Program-made: the position numbers and the translations under genes
Source of the DNA: Anaerolineae bacterium
GTDB lineage: Bacteria; Chloroflexota; Anaerolineae; 4572-78; J111
Reading direction: 5' to 3'
Length of the DNA stretch: 64,000 nt
NCBI GenBank assembly: GCA_016926805.1
Contig: JAFGNV010000029.1
Span: 1-64,000, forward strand
Part shown: positions 34,680-43,025 of the stretch, one piece after another
Numbering within the stretch: position 1 is the first letter of the stretch
How the letters are laid out: each line of letters opens with the position of its first letter
Notes under the pieces: generated by a model
Database searches by the model: none
Told to the model about the DNA's origin: nothing
What the model saw: only the letters and a program-made list of their open reading frames with translations

Positions 34680-34708
34680 ATTATAACACTCCAACAGGAG
34701 GGCGTCAA
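34680..34708 (-). promoter_or_regulatory. Sigma70-type promoter for the minus-strand Ser/Thr kinase
   Basis: Read on -: TTGACG (34708-34703), 17-base spacer, TATAAT (34685-34680). Near-consensus. Predicted start near 34673, leaving a leader of roughly 28 bases. Confidence 0.85.
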
Positions 34709-34815
34709 CAAAAATATCAATTTTACGGGTCTTTGTTTTGGATGGATAACTTTAAGGAACGTTCTTTGAGTGAGTTTGCCGGATTCAAAACGCAGGCTCT
34801 CAGAAAAATCCGGAA

Positions 34816-37800
34816 TTATGGCGCCCAGGAGATTCGTTCTTCTAACCAGCCTCGTGAATCGTTTCCGGCATGCAACACGATACCATCAGGAGAACCATTC
34901 ATATTAAACAATTTGCGCTGGTTGCTACCGTCGGCGTTCATAACCCAAACTGCCCACACGCCTCCTTGATCTGAGACAAAGGCAATACTCTGGCCATCAG
35001 GAGACCAGGCCGGTAAGCCATCGTTACTGCCGTTTTCGGTTAAACGCTGCGGATTTGAGCCGTCGGCGTTCATTACCCAGATTTCCCAATTAGTCGCCCC
35101 TCGGGCCGACGACATGAAGGCAATCTTGCTGCCATCCGGTGATACAGCCGGGGCTGTGTCGCCTCCTTCGCCGCTGATTTTCCTTTCGCCGCCACCGTTT
35201 GGCCCAATGATATAAAGACCGCAATCACCATTGGGGAGACAGCCTTTTACCATCAACCGTCCATCGGGGAAGGTAGAGGGGTATTCTCCCTGGAAACCAA
35301 TTGGATAATCGGTCTGTCCTAACTGGTCGCCCCGGTAAATACGCGGCACCCGGTCGCCCTCGCGACGTGAAGCAAAGGAGAAGGTGAAATTATCGGGAGA
35401 CCAGGTGGGAAGCCCGTCTTCAACAAAACGGGTAACCTGCCCCCCTCGCCCACCGATGAAGTCTCTAAAAAAGATACCCCGCGAGTCCAGACTCCAGGAA
35501 CGATAGACCAGTAAACCACCGTCTTTACTGAAGGCAGGTTGACTGGCGTTATTGGCAATAACACTCTGATTGCCGCTACCCACATCAACCAGCCAGATAT
35601 CGTAACTGTTTATGGCGGGGTTAAAGGCAGGATAGACAATTCGTCCGCCCACGGCTGCGGCTGGGGCCTGTTCTGATGGTTCGGCTGGTTCGGCGGGAGG
35701 AGCTTCTACATTGGCCGGGGTTTCCGCCGACTCGGTTGCCTCTTCGGTGCTAACCTCGGCTGCTGCTGCGCCGGTACCGGCCGTTCCAGTTGCGGCGGTA
35801 TAATCGGCCAGTTCTTCGTCGGTAAATGGAATTATTAACTCCTGTCCAACCCGCAAATCATTGGGATTTTCAATTCCGTTTTTGGCAGCCAGCAGGTCGA
35901 CATCAACGTCAAATTGTACGGCAATGCCCAGCAGCGTGTCGCCCGATTGCACAATGTAAGTTACCGGCGCAGCTTCTACGGCCGGGGTATCGGGTTCTGG
36001 GGTAGGTTCCTCGGTGGCTTCCGGCGCGGGGGTGGTGTCCGATGGCGCGGTCGGCGAGGCCTGGGCCACAGTTTCGGCAGCAGTGAAGTTGAAGCTGTTG
36101 ATCATCCCCTGGAAGATGGGCTGAACCGAATTCCATTGGTTAGCCGGGGCAACTGCAACCAGATAGTACCCCGCGCCGTCTTTACTGGTTACGGCCAGCG
36201 TGGCGATTCCCTGGCCGCCCAGATTCGGGTCTTCAAAACCTATCTGAGCCGAGGTCCAGGTTTGTGAAGCAATACTGATGGTGCCCTGGTTTAAGGTTTC
36301 GGCTTCGGGCGGAAATTGAGCCAGCAGTTCAGTCAATATTTCGGTAATGGTGGCGGTTTTGTTGGCCGATTGGCCGACCCACATCGCTGCACTATTCAGG
36401 TTATCCGGGTCCAGCCCATCCTGGGAGGGAGAGAACCCTACTTGCAGGTCTCCCTCTTCCCGATACCATTCTTCGGGGTATTCTAACGAAAAACCAAGCG
36501 CGGAACTGCTAAATGGAATGGTGGCCGATGGCACCGATGGGGCCAATGGTTCAGGCGTAACCTCTGGCGTGGGCCCGGGCGTGGGTGTTGAGTCGGCAAT
36601 GGCTACGCCCAGGGTAGGTGTCGGGCTTTGCCCAACCGCCAGACTGCCGACACCCAGGCTATTGTTCTGGAGCATCCAGGAACCAATACCAATAATAACC
36701 ATAAAAATAATCAGAACAGTAATCCCTATCGCCAGGGTCCAGAAGGTGCTGGGAAAAGCGCGCAGCACGTCGCCAAAGGTGTAGCCGGTTTTTGGCGGTT
36801 TTGCCGTGGCCGGGGCTGCGGGTTTGGGCGTTACGGCCACATCAGGTTTGGTGTCTTCCCGGGCGCGGGCAATCCTGATCTTGTCCGTATCGGAACGAGG
36901 TAGTTGGGTCTGTTGGGGTATCGGCCGGGTAGCCTGGTGAGGACTATGGGCGCCGGCAGCAGCGGTGACCGTTTCCATGGGCATGGTACTCTCCCGCGCG
37001 CGCCGCACTTCAGGTTGAGGTTGAGGTCGGGGTTGGGCTGGCACTGGACGGGTAGCCGGGCGGGCGGTTCGGGCCGCACCAATGCTGGATGCCGCCGATT
37101 CGGTGGGAATAATGATGGTCGGTTCGTGCGCTGTTTCTGGCTTGCGCGGAGTAATAGGCCGGCCCGGTTCGGTTGAAGTTCGTTCTCTGGGCTGTCGCCG
37201 GGGTTCAACCGGCGTTGACGGAGAGACCGACGCGCTTTGTTCTACAGGACGGGTGGAACGTCGGGGTGGAATGTCTTCGGTATCCGGGGGGGCGGTTGAA
37301 GCCGACGAAACCGAAACCGCTTCAGGCGCTGGCGCAGCGGCCAGTTCTCTGTCCGGTTCGGCTTCGATAACGGTAATCACTTCCACGTCGACAATTTCAA
37401 CCGGCGGCTCTTCGTCATCATCTTCAAAAAGTTCGGCCACCACCACCGTTTCCACTCTGGCCGTTTCTTCTTTTTTTCTGGCTTTGGCTTGGGCCGGTTC
37501 TGCTTTTTGTTCCAAAATCATCTCGGGATTGGGCGGGGGTACATCGTCGGCCGGTTCACCGGATGAATATTTGAGCCATTGTTTGCCGTCAAAATAATAC
37601 CACGACCCCGAGTCGCTCTTTTCACTGGGGGGATTGGGTATTTCACTGACATCTAGCCTGGCGGGAGCGGATTTGGCCGTGGTTTCAGATTTAGCCTCGG
37701 TTGGAGCAGGGGCAGATTGAGTCTGAGCCGGTTGCGGTTGAGCAGCCTGCGCCAGCGCATCCTGGGCAGGTGGCGCTGTTGGGGCTTGAGGCGCGGCTTG

Positions 37801-38529
37801 CTGAGCTTGGGTGTAGAACTGAGCCTGTTGCGATTGGGCGGCATACCCCTGCGGGGCATACCCTTGCGGTTGCGTCGGGTAAGGTGTTTGCGGATAATAC
37901 GAGTAGGCCGGCGGCTCGTACTGGTATGATTGCGGCTGGTAAGCGTAGGGCTGCGCCGACTGGGTTCTGTATTGAAATTCCTGGGCGGAATGCCAGCCGT
38001 CGTAATCGTAAAAGTACCACTGGCCGGTTTTAGCGCCTACCATCCAATATCGACCTTCGTCATCCTGGAATAATTCGCCGTCCAGTTGGGAGGGCATATC
38101 CGGGCCGGAGCTGGCGCTTTGGGGGTGTAAATGAGATTGATAAGGGGCAGCGTCGGGTTTTTCCACGCCACCCTGGGAGAAACGGGGAATGGAGGGGTCA
38201 TTTCGGTCTGGTTTGACCCATTCCCCACTGTCTGCTTCATAATAATACCAGTCGCCGCTACGGGCGCCTTGCTGCCAATAACGACCCTGGTCATCCAAAA
38301 AGGGTAACTTATCGGCGTCGCGGGGGTCGGCTTGGTGCCAGGTTTGGCCGTCGTAATAATGCCAGGCCCCGGTTTGCGCGCCCATCATCCAATAGCGTCC
38401 CCACTCATCTTGAAATTGGAGACTATCTACCCTTGAAACGAACGTTGTTTCATCAATCTTACCCGCGCGAAAGTCACCAATCAGCGTCTGATACCGACGT
38501 TCTAATTCGGTTATAGTACCAACATTCAT
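34816..38529 (-). CDS. Large membrane protein with WW-like aromatic repeats, LysM and TolB/PD40 propeller
   Basis: 1237 residues. Cytoplasmic N-terminus: three clear copies and one weaker copy of an aromatic module (GRYWMMGAQTGAWHYYDG ~40-60, GRYWQQGARSGDWYYYE ~79-96, GRYWMVGAKTGQWYFYD ~160-177, SWYYFDGKQW ~312), superficially like DUF2510 or WW domains. Then Gln/Pro/Tyr-rich and acidic low-complexity regions to ~585, TM ~595-618, an extracellular region, a LysM domain ~855-900 (YIVQSGDTLLGIA, DLRVGQELIIP) that typically binds peptidoglycan, a second disordered linker, and PD40 repeats ~985-1237 (SPDGSKIAFMSSARG, SPDGQSIAFVSDQGG). No enzyme domain. Probably a wall-anchored scaffold or sensor whose aromatic repeats bind Pro-rich partners inside (inference). 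Confidence 0.82.
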   Translation of the reverse strand: MNVGTITELERRYQTLIGDFRAGKIDETTFVSRVDSLQFQDEWGRYWMMGAQTGAWHYYDGQTWHQADPRDADKLPFLDDQGRYWQQGARSGDWYYYEADSGEWVKPDRNDPSIPRFSQGGVEKPDAAPYQSHLHPQSASSGPDMPSQLDGELFQDDEGRYWMVGAKTGQWYFYDYDGWHSAQEFQYRTQSAQPYAYQPQSYQYEPPAYSYYPQTPYPTQPQGYAPQGYAAQSQQAQFYTQAQQAAPQAPTAPPAQDALAQAAQPQPAQTQSAPAPTEAKSETTAKSAPARLDVSEIPNPPSEKSDSGSWYYFDGKQWLKYSSGEPADDVPPPNPEMILEQKAEPAQAKARKKEETARVETVVVAELFEDDDEEPPVEIVDVEVITVIEAEPDRELAAAPAPEAVSVSSASTAPPDTEDIPPRRSTRPVEQSASVSPSTPVEPRRQPRERTSTEPGRPITPRKPETAHEPTIIIPTESAASSIGAARTARPATRPVPAQPRPQPQPEVRRARESTMPMETVTAAAGAHSPHQATRPIPQQTQLPRSDTDKIRIARAREDTKPDVAVTPKPAAPATAKPPKTGYTFGDVLRAFPSTFWTLAIGITVLIIFMVIIGIGSWMLQNNSLGVGSLAVGQSPTPTLGVAIADSTPTPGPTPEVTPEPLAPSVPSATIPFSSSALGFSLEYPEEWYREEGDLQVGFSPSQDGLDPDNLNSAAMWVGQSANKTATITEILTELLAQFPPEAETLNQGTISIASQTWTSAQIGFEDPNLGGQGIATLAVTSKDGAGYYLVAVAPANQWNSVQPIFQGMINSFNFTAAETVAQASPTAPSDTTPAPEATEEPTPEPDTPAVEAAPVTYIVQSGDTLLGIAVQFDVDVDLLAAKNGIENPNDLRVGQELIIPFTDEELADYTAATGTAGTGAAAAEVSTEEATESAETPANVEAPPAEPAEPSEQAPAAAVGGRIVYPAFNPAINSYDIWLVDVGSGNQSVIANNASQPAFSKDGGLLVYRSWSLDSRGIFFRDFIGGRGGQVTRFVEDGLPTWSPDNFTFSFASRREGDRVPRIYRGDQLGQTDYPIGFQGEYPSTFPDGRLMVKGCLPNGDCGLYIIGPNGGGERKISGEGGDTAPAVSPDGSKIAFMSSARGATNWEIWVMNADGSNPQRLTENGSNDGLPAWSPDGQSIAFVSDQGGVWAVWVMNADGSNQRKLFNMNGSPDGIVLHAGNDSRGWLEERISWAP

Positions 38530-38618
38530 TTTGTTCCCATTCCTTCTGGGAGGAAAAACTCCTCCTGCCGAATTGCATCTCCTTCTTTGTTTCCTGCGAA
38601 CGGGAAAACATCTACTTA

Positions 38619-38644
38619 ATTGTAAAAGTTCCCATTTTTACAAT
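38619..38644. promoter_or_regulatory. Operator-like palindrome between divergent genes
   Basis: Arms ATTGTAAAA (38619-38627) and TTTTACAAT (38636-38644) are perfect inverted repeats around 8 bases. Its position in the 248-base gap between the LysM protein (-) and the phosphatase-like gene (+), with the two arms about one helical turn and a half apart, fits a dimeric repressor site. No regulator is assigned. Confidence 0.5.
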
Positions 38645-38760
38645 AACCATAGACAGCCCGCCACATAAACGTACATGTTACACTTTTTTTGGTAAATCGC
38701 CAAAAAACGGTTCCTGGCGCGATAAGGCCGATTTGGATGTGCTTTTCCTGGAAAAACAGG

Positions 38761-38766
38761 TATAAT
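38761..38766 (+). promoter_or_regulatory. -10 box giving a very short leader
   Basis: A perfect TATAAT lies 11 bases before the ATG at 38778. Transcription would start near 38773, leaving about 5 bases of leader, and no Shine-Dalgarno is seen. No good -35 at the normal distance. Confidence 0.5.
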
Positions 38767-38777
38767 CTGCTTCACTT

Positions 38778-40553
38778 ATGAAGCGATTTTCGTCCATTGG
38801 GTTGAGTATCCTGGTTCTGGTGGGGGTCATGGTCGGTATGACCCTCTGGCTGAGAGCCTTTCGGACTTCGTTGCAGGATTATCGATCCCCCTTATCCCAG
38901 ATTGACCTGACTCCGGCAGTTTCACCGGCCACCAAAACAACCAAAGTGGTGCTGGTATTGATCGGCGGGTTGGGATACGACGCTTCGCTGGCGCTCGACC
39001 TGCCGGTATTCGAACAACTCAAACGGGTGGGGGCCAATGCTGCCGTTGAAAGTGTCCCTCCCACCTACTCGCAAACGGCCTGGGCCACCTTGATTAGCGG
39101 CGCTCCCCCGGAAACCAACGATGCTCCGCCCATCGATATAGCGTTTGAGGATTTGCGGCTCCTGGATGTGGATACTATTTTTGCCCGAACTCACCAGGCC
39201 AACCGGCGAACAGCCCTGTTGGGTCTGGCCGATTGGCGGCGATTGATTCCCCGCAATTACCTGGATTATATCTTTTTTGTTGACACCCCCGGCCCGGAAT
39301 CCGATCAACTCATCCTGGAGAACGCTCTTGCTCTTATTAATGATGATGTCGCAGATTTTGTATTGATTCATTTTACTCAAGTGGATGATGCCGCCCAGCT
39401 TCAGGGAGGGCTGGCGGGCCAAGCCTACCAGGACGCCGTCCGGCAGGTTGACGCTTATCTGGGCCAAATTAGTTCGGCTCTGGACTTAAATCGCACGGTT
39501 TTGATAATTCTGGCCGACCACGGCCATATTGCTGCCGGCGGGCATGGCGGGGCCGAACCCGATGTTACCTGGCAGCCTCTGGTGATGGTTGGCGCAAACA
39601 CCATTCCCGGCAACTACAGCGATGTTCACCAGACCGATCTTGCGCCCACTGTGGCCACGCTTTTGGGCGTAGCGTCCCCCGGGGCGGCCCAGGGGCGGAT
39701 TCTATTTGAGATGTTTCGGTTGGATAAATCCGAGCAGACGGTGACCCAACTGCAATTGGCGCAACAGCGTATTCGACTGGCCGAGGCATATCTAACCGCT
39801 CTTGCCCGGAACTCAACTATCTCCCCCGATGCCCTGACCGGCGATTTGAGTCAAGCCCAGGCCGCTTTCGTCGATAACAACGTCGATGGTGCATTTCAAT
39901 TAGCCTCATTAGCCCAACAACAGGCCGATGCCCGGATGAAAGCGGCCAGAATCAGCCGCATGCAGGCCGAAAAATGGCCGCGTTTGGCAGTTGCGGCCCT
40001 CATTGTTTTGATGTGGCTCAACACCATGCGGCGGCGGCAAGGTTTTCACGCCGGTTCTATTTTGATTGCCACGGTAGTTGCCGTTGCTTTATATCACGGC
40101 CTTTACCAGCTTCAAGGATACAGTTTTTCCCTTAGCTCGATCCCCGGAGAGTATGCTGAATTTTTCTTTGATGTGGCCCGGCGGGTTGCGGTCAGTTTGC
40201 TGGCCGGGGGAGGATTATTACTGGTTTTTCTGATGCTGACCGATGAGATTGACTGGATTGTTCTCCTGGGGACGGGCTACGGGTTCAGTGTGGTGATTAC
40301 GTTTATTTTTATTCTGCCGTTTTTCTGGGCCTATTGGCAAAACGGGTTGGTCGTTACCTGGCATCTGCCCGCTGTTGGCCCCGCTTTCTGGCAAGTTAGC
40401 AGCGCGTCCGAGGCCATCAGTACGGCGGCTCTGGGACTGATTCTGCCGTGGCCTATTATGAGTTTGAGTCTCTTCATCAATCTCATTCGGCGCCGCCTGA
40501 GCGAACCTCAAACCCGGCCTTCCGAACCCGGCCCCTTGCGGGGTTTGCGTTAG
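38778..40553 (+). CDS. Alkaline-phosphatase-superfamily membrane protein, polytopic
   Basis: 591 residues. N-terminal TM ~8-27, then an extracytoplasmic alkaline phosphatase/phosphodiesterase-type domain ~50-325: VVLVLIGGLGYD, YSQTAWATLISG with the nucleophile-region Thr/Ser, HFTQVDDAAQ, LADHGHIAAGGHGG and DLAPTVATLLG. In this superfamily the first strand normally ends in D-G carrying a metal-ligand Asp; here it reads GG, so one ligand may be missing or supplied by the Asp four residues later. After a helical stalk ~335-400, about five TM helices (~405-580) close the protein, recalling phosphoethanolamine or glycerophosphate transferases. Substrate unknown. A terminator follows at once. Confidence 0.78.
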   Translation: MKRFSSIGLSILVLVGVMVGMTLWLRAFRTSLQDYRSPLSQIDLTPAVSPATKTTKVVLVLIGGLGYDASLALDLPVFEQLKRVGANAAVESVPPTYSQTAWATLISGAPPETNDAPPIDIAFEDLRLLDVDTIFARTHQANRRTALLGLADWRRLIPRNYLDYIFFVDTPGPESDQLILENALALINDDVADFVLIHFTQVDDAAQLQGGLAGQAYQDAVRQVDAYLGQISSALDLNRTVLIILADHGHIAAGGHGGAEPDVTWQPLVMVGANTIPGNYSDVHQTDLAPTVATLLGVASPGAAQGRILFEMFRLDKSEQTVTQLQLAQQRIRLAEAYLTALARNSTISPDALTGDLSQAQAAFVDNNVDGAFQLASLAQQQADARMKAARISRMQAEKWPRLAVAALIVLMWLNTMRRRQGFHAGSILIATVVAVALYHGLYQLQGYSFSLSSIPGEYAEFFFDVARRVAVSLLAGGGLLLVFLMLTDEIDWIVLLGTGYGFSVVITFIFILPFFWAYWQNGLVVTWHLPAVGPAFWQVSSASEAISTAALGLILPWPIMSLSLFINLIRRRLSEPQTRPSEPGPLRGLR

Positions 40554-40562
40554 TATATTTTG

Positions 40563-40584
40563 ACGATGGTTTACCATCGTTTTT
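40563..40584 (+). terminator. Intrinsic terminator
   Basis: Perfect 7-bp stem ACGATGG (40563-40569) / CCATCGT (40574-40580), four-base loop, T-run to 40584. It ends the phosphatase-like transcript 10 bases after the stop. Confidence 0.88.
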
Positions 40585-40676
40585 CCTCGTTCCCGGCCTG
40601 TTAAGGAAAACGCCGTAGGCCAGGAGGTTTTGGGGGTAGTTCCCCTCAAATTCTGATTTTTACAGGAGTGATTACC

Positions 40677-41525
40677 ATGCGCATCGCTATCACGGGGGCT
40701 AACGGCCAGCTAGGTCAAGCACTGCTAAAATTATTAACAGAACAAGGCGAAACCGTTATCCCCACCGACGTTCCCGATTTTGACATTACCGACTATCAAA
40801 TTGTTCAAAAATTATCCAATTTGAGGCCGGAATTGATTATCCACGCTGCGGCAATGACCAACGTGGATGGCTGCGCCAAAGACCCCGACCTGGCCTTTAG
40901 GGTAAATGCCTTTGGCGCGCAAAACGTGGCCCATGCCTGCCTTCGCTGTAATGCCGACCTGGTTTGCGTGTCCACTAACGAGGTTTTTGATGGTAGCGCC
41001 GGGCGGCCCTATCGCGAAGATGACCCTACCAACCCCATCAACCCCTATGGCAGTTCCAAACGGGCGGGCGAGCAAATGGCGGCGCGTTATCTAAACAACA
41101 AACTCTATATCGTTCGCACAGCCTGGCTGTACGCGCCGGGCGGAAACAACTTTCCGGCCAAAATCATTGCCGGGGCCGATGCCCACCGGGAGCTGCGGGT
41201 GGTCACCGACGAAATCGGCAATCCCACCTATGCCCCTGACCTGGCCGAGGCGATTGGACAGCTCATCCGGACTCGCGTTTACGGTATTTACCACTTTGTC
41301 AACGCCGGTCACTGCTCGCGTTACGATTTTGCCAAAGAGATTTTGCGACTGAGTGGCCGTGGAGACATTCCCATCCGGCCCATCACCCTGGCCGACTATC
41401 CTCGGGCTTCCACGGTGCCGCCCTTCGCGCCGCTGGTTAATACCAGGGGGGCTGAACTGGGCATCGAATTGAGACCGTGGCCAGAGGCCCTCGGAGCATA
41501 TTTTGAAGCGAGTGGGGCTAACTAG
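40677..41525 (+). CDS. rfbD: dTDP-4-dehydrorhamnose reductase (RmlD-type)
   Basis: 282 residues from ATG 40677, eight bases after AGGAG (40664-40668); a GTG at 40668 overlaps that site and is rejected. Short-chain dehydrogenase fold: GANGQLGQ NAD(P)-binding loop, HAAAMTNVDGCAKD, STNEVFDG, catalytic Tyr and Lys in YGSSK, then GNPTYAPDLA. Family role: last step of dTDP-L-rhamnose synthesis, reducing the 4-keto sugar. RmlA, B and C are not in the window. The next gene, a rhamnosyltransferase-like GT2, starts directly after the stop, supporting a rhamnose or related deoxysugar in the envelope glycan. Confidence 0.87.
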   Translation: MRIAITGANGQLGQALLKLLTEQGETVIPTDVPDFDITDYQIVQKLSNLRPELIIHAAAMTNVDGCAKDPDLAFRVNAFGAQNVAHACLRCNADLVCVSTNEVFDGSAGRPYREDDPTNPINPYGSSKRAGEQMAARYLNNKLYIVRTAWLYAPGGNNFPAKIIAGADAHRELRVVTDEIGNPTYAPDLAEAIGQLIRTRVYGIYHFVNAGHCSRYDFAKEILRLSGRGDIPIRPITLADYPRASTVPPFAPLVNTRGAELGIELRPWPEALGAYFEASGAN

Positions 41526-42476
41526 GTGAGTAATCCCCTTCTCTCTATCATTATCCCTCACTACAACGGCGCTCATCACCTGCCGCCGTGTTTTACTGCC
41601 TTGCGCGCTCAAACTTACCCCCGCCTGGAAATCATTCTGGTTGATAACGGTTCCACCGACGAATCACTTCAACTGACCCAACGCGATTTTCCCGAAGTCA
41701 AAATTATTGAACTCCACAAAAATTTAGGGTATGCCGGGGCTATTAATCGCGGGTTTGAGCAGGCTGGTGGGGAAATTATCGTGCCTCTCAATAACGACAC
41801 CGAGGTTGCTCCCAACTGGGCGCAGGCGTTGGTAAATACCCTGCAAAAATTTCCCGATGCCGGAATCGTCGCCAGCAAGATGCTGTTGTTTGACCGGCGC
41901 GATACCCTCCATTCTGCGGGAGACGGTTTTGGTGCTGATGGCCTTCCCCTCAACCGGGGCGTGTGGCAAAAGGATGAGGGCCAGTTTGACCACGACACCT
42001 ACATCTTTGGCGGTTGCGGCGGGGCGGTGGCCTATCGCCGGACGATGCTAGAAGATATTGGTCTATTTGATGAGGATTTTTTTATGTACCTGGAAGATGT
42101 TGATCTCAACTGGCGGGCGCAGTTGGCCGGATACCGGGCCGTGTTTGCGCCTGATGCCGTGGTTTACCATCACCTCAGCGCCAGCGGTGGTGGTGTGGTT
42201 GCCAGTTACTACACCGGGCGAAATACCATTTTGATGCTGGCTAAAAATCTGCCCGGTGCTATTTTTCGGCGTCACTGGCCAGCCATCATCATGGCACAGC
42301 TAAAAATTGCCGTTGCCGCCCTCCATGCCTGGCGCGGCGAGGCTGCCCGCGCCCGTCTGCGGGGTCAGTTGGCCGGATTGTGGAGGTTGCCCCAATGGTT
42401 GGCCAAGCGCAAAGCCGTGCAGCAAAAAAAACGGGTGGATGACGAGTATTTGGAAAGCCTGCTGACCATGACGTAA
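41526..42476 (+). CDS. Family 2 glycosyltransferase, rhamnosyltransferase-like
   Basis: 316 residues, GTG start immediately after the upstream stop. GT-A domain: LSIIIPHYNG, ILVDNGSTD, NLGYAGAINRGF, LNNDTEVA (DXD-type site), FGGCGGAVAYRR, DEDFFMYLEDVDLNWRAQLAGY. These are the marks of the WcaE/RfbF-like branch that transfers rhamnose or similar sugars to growing polysaccharide. No strong TM; a C-terminal amphipathic basic helix may touch the membrane. Two-gene unit with RmlD, so dTDP-rhamnose is the likely donor (inference). Confidence 0.87.
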   Translation: MSNPLLSIIIPHYNGAHHLPPCFTALRAQTYPRLEIILVDNGSTDESLQLTQRDFPEVKIIELHKNLGYAGAINRGFEQAGGEIIVPLNNDTEVAPNWAQALVNTLQKFPDAGIVASKMLLFDRRDTLHSAGDGFGADGLPLNRGVWQKDEGQFDHDTYIFGGCGGAVAYRRTMLEDIGLFDEDFFMYLEDVDLNWRAQLAGYRAVFAPDAVVYHHLSASGGGVVASYYTGRNTILMLAKNLPGAIFRRHWPAIIMAQLKIAVAALHAWRGEAARARLRGQLAGLWRLPQWLAKRKAVQQKKRVDDEYLESLLTMT

Positions 42477-42518
42477 AAAATTGGGTCAATCCGTGGATTC
42501 TTTGTATGTTGCTAACAA

Positions 42519-42872
42519 TTACGCTTCTTCTTTCTCCGGCTCAGGCTGTTTCCAACTCAGCGAAACCTTAAAGTGAGTATTGCTGCCAGACTCGGCAATC
42601 ATTGGCCCGGCCTGGGCATCAATCTTGAGCGCAAATTCAATAGAAGCGGTGTTAGGCGGGGCAGCCATACCTTGCAAGGTGTCAACCATACCATTGGCGC
42701 AGGCCCGGATGGTGTTGAGCGTTTCTTCGTATGCGTTTTTGGCTATCTTTTTCGCTGCATCCGTTTCGGACACCTGCGCCCCAAAGCCGGTTTTGCCCTT
42801 TGAACCATCCTCTACCTCGATGCGGATGATCGAGCCATCTTTGGTTTGGGTTTCAATATATTCGGTGGTCAT
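42519..42872 (-). CDS. Trypco1-domain (CU044_2847 family) protein
   Basis: 117 residues: strand-rich N-terminus (IETQTKDGSIIRIEVED), central helix (AYEETLNTIRACANGMVDTL), then the family signature: Pro-rich turn, IEFALKIDAQAGPMIAESG and the closing FKVSLSWK. This matches the trypsin-co-occurring domain, usually found beside trypsin-like peptidases in predicted conflict or effector-activation systems. No peptidase, STAND NTPase or other effector is adjacent here. AAGGA lies about 8 bases upstream. It is separated by a terminator from the ParA operon. Family recognition is by pattern; function in this organism unknown. Confidence 0.72.
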   Translation of the reverse strand: MTTEYIETQTKDGSIIRIEVEDGSKGKTGFGAQVSETDAAKKIAKNAYEETLNTIRACANGMVDTLQGMAAPPNTASIEFALKIDAQAGPMIAESGSNTHFKVSLSWKQPEPEKEEA

Positions 42873-42949
42873 CTGAATTTTCCTTCAGCTTAAGATTCGA
42901 GCCTTAAATATAGCACAAGTCGGGCAACTTGACGAAAAGAAATACAAAT

Positions 42950-42976
42950 GAGGCCCACGCATTATCCGTGAGCCTC
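42950..42976 (-). terminator. Intrinsic terminator of the ParA operon
   Basis: On - the RNA forms a 10-bp stem with one G-U pair (GAGGCTCACG / CGTGGGCCTC, loop of 7), followed by a T-rich stretch (ATTTGTATTTCTTTT). It lies 50 bases after the membrane-protein stop. Confidence 0.75.
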
Positions 42977-43025
42977 GCGTTTTGTTTAAGTTGTCATTGA
43001 ATTTTTTGCCCAAAATCGGGCCGAC

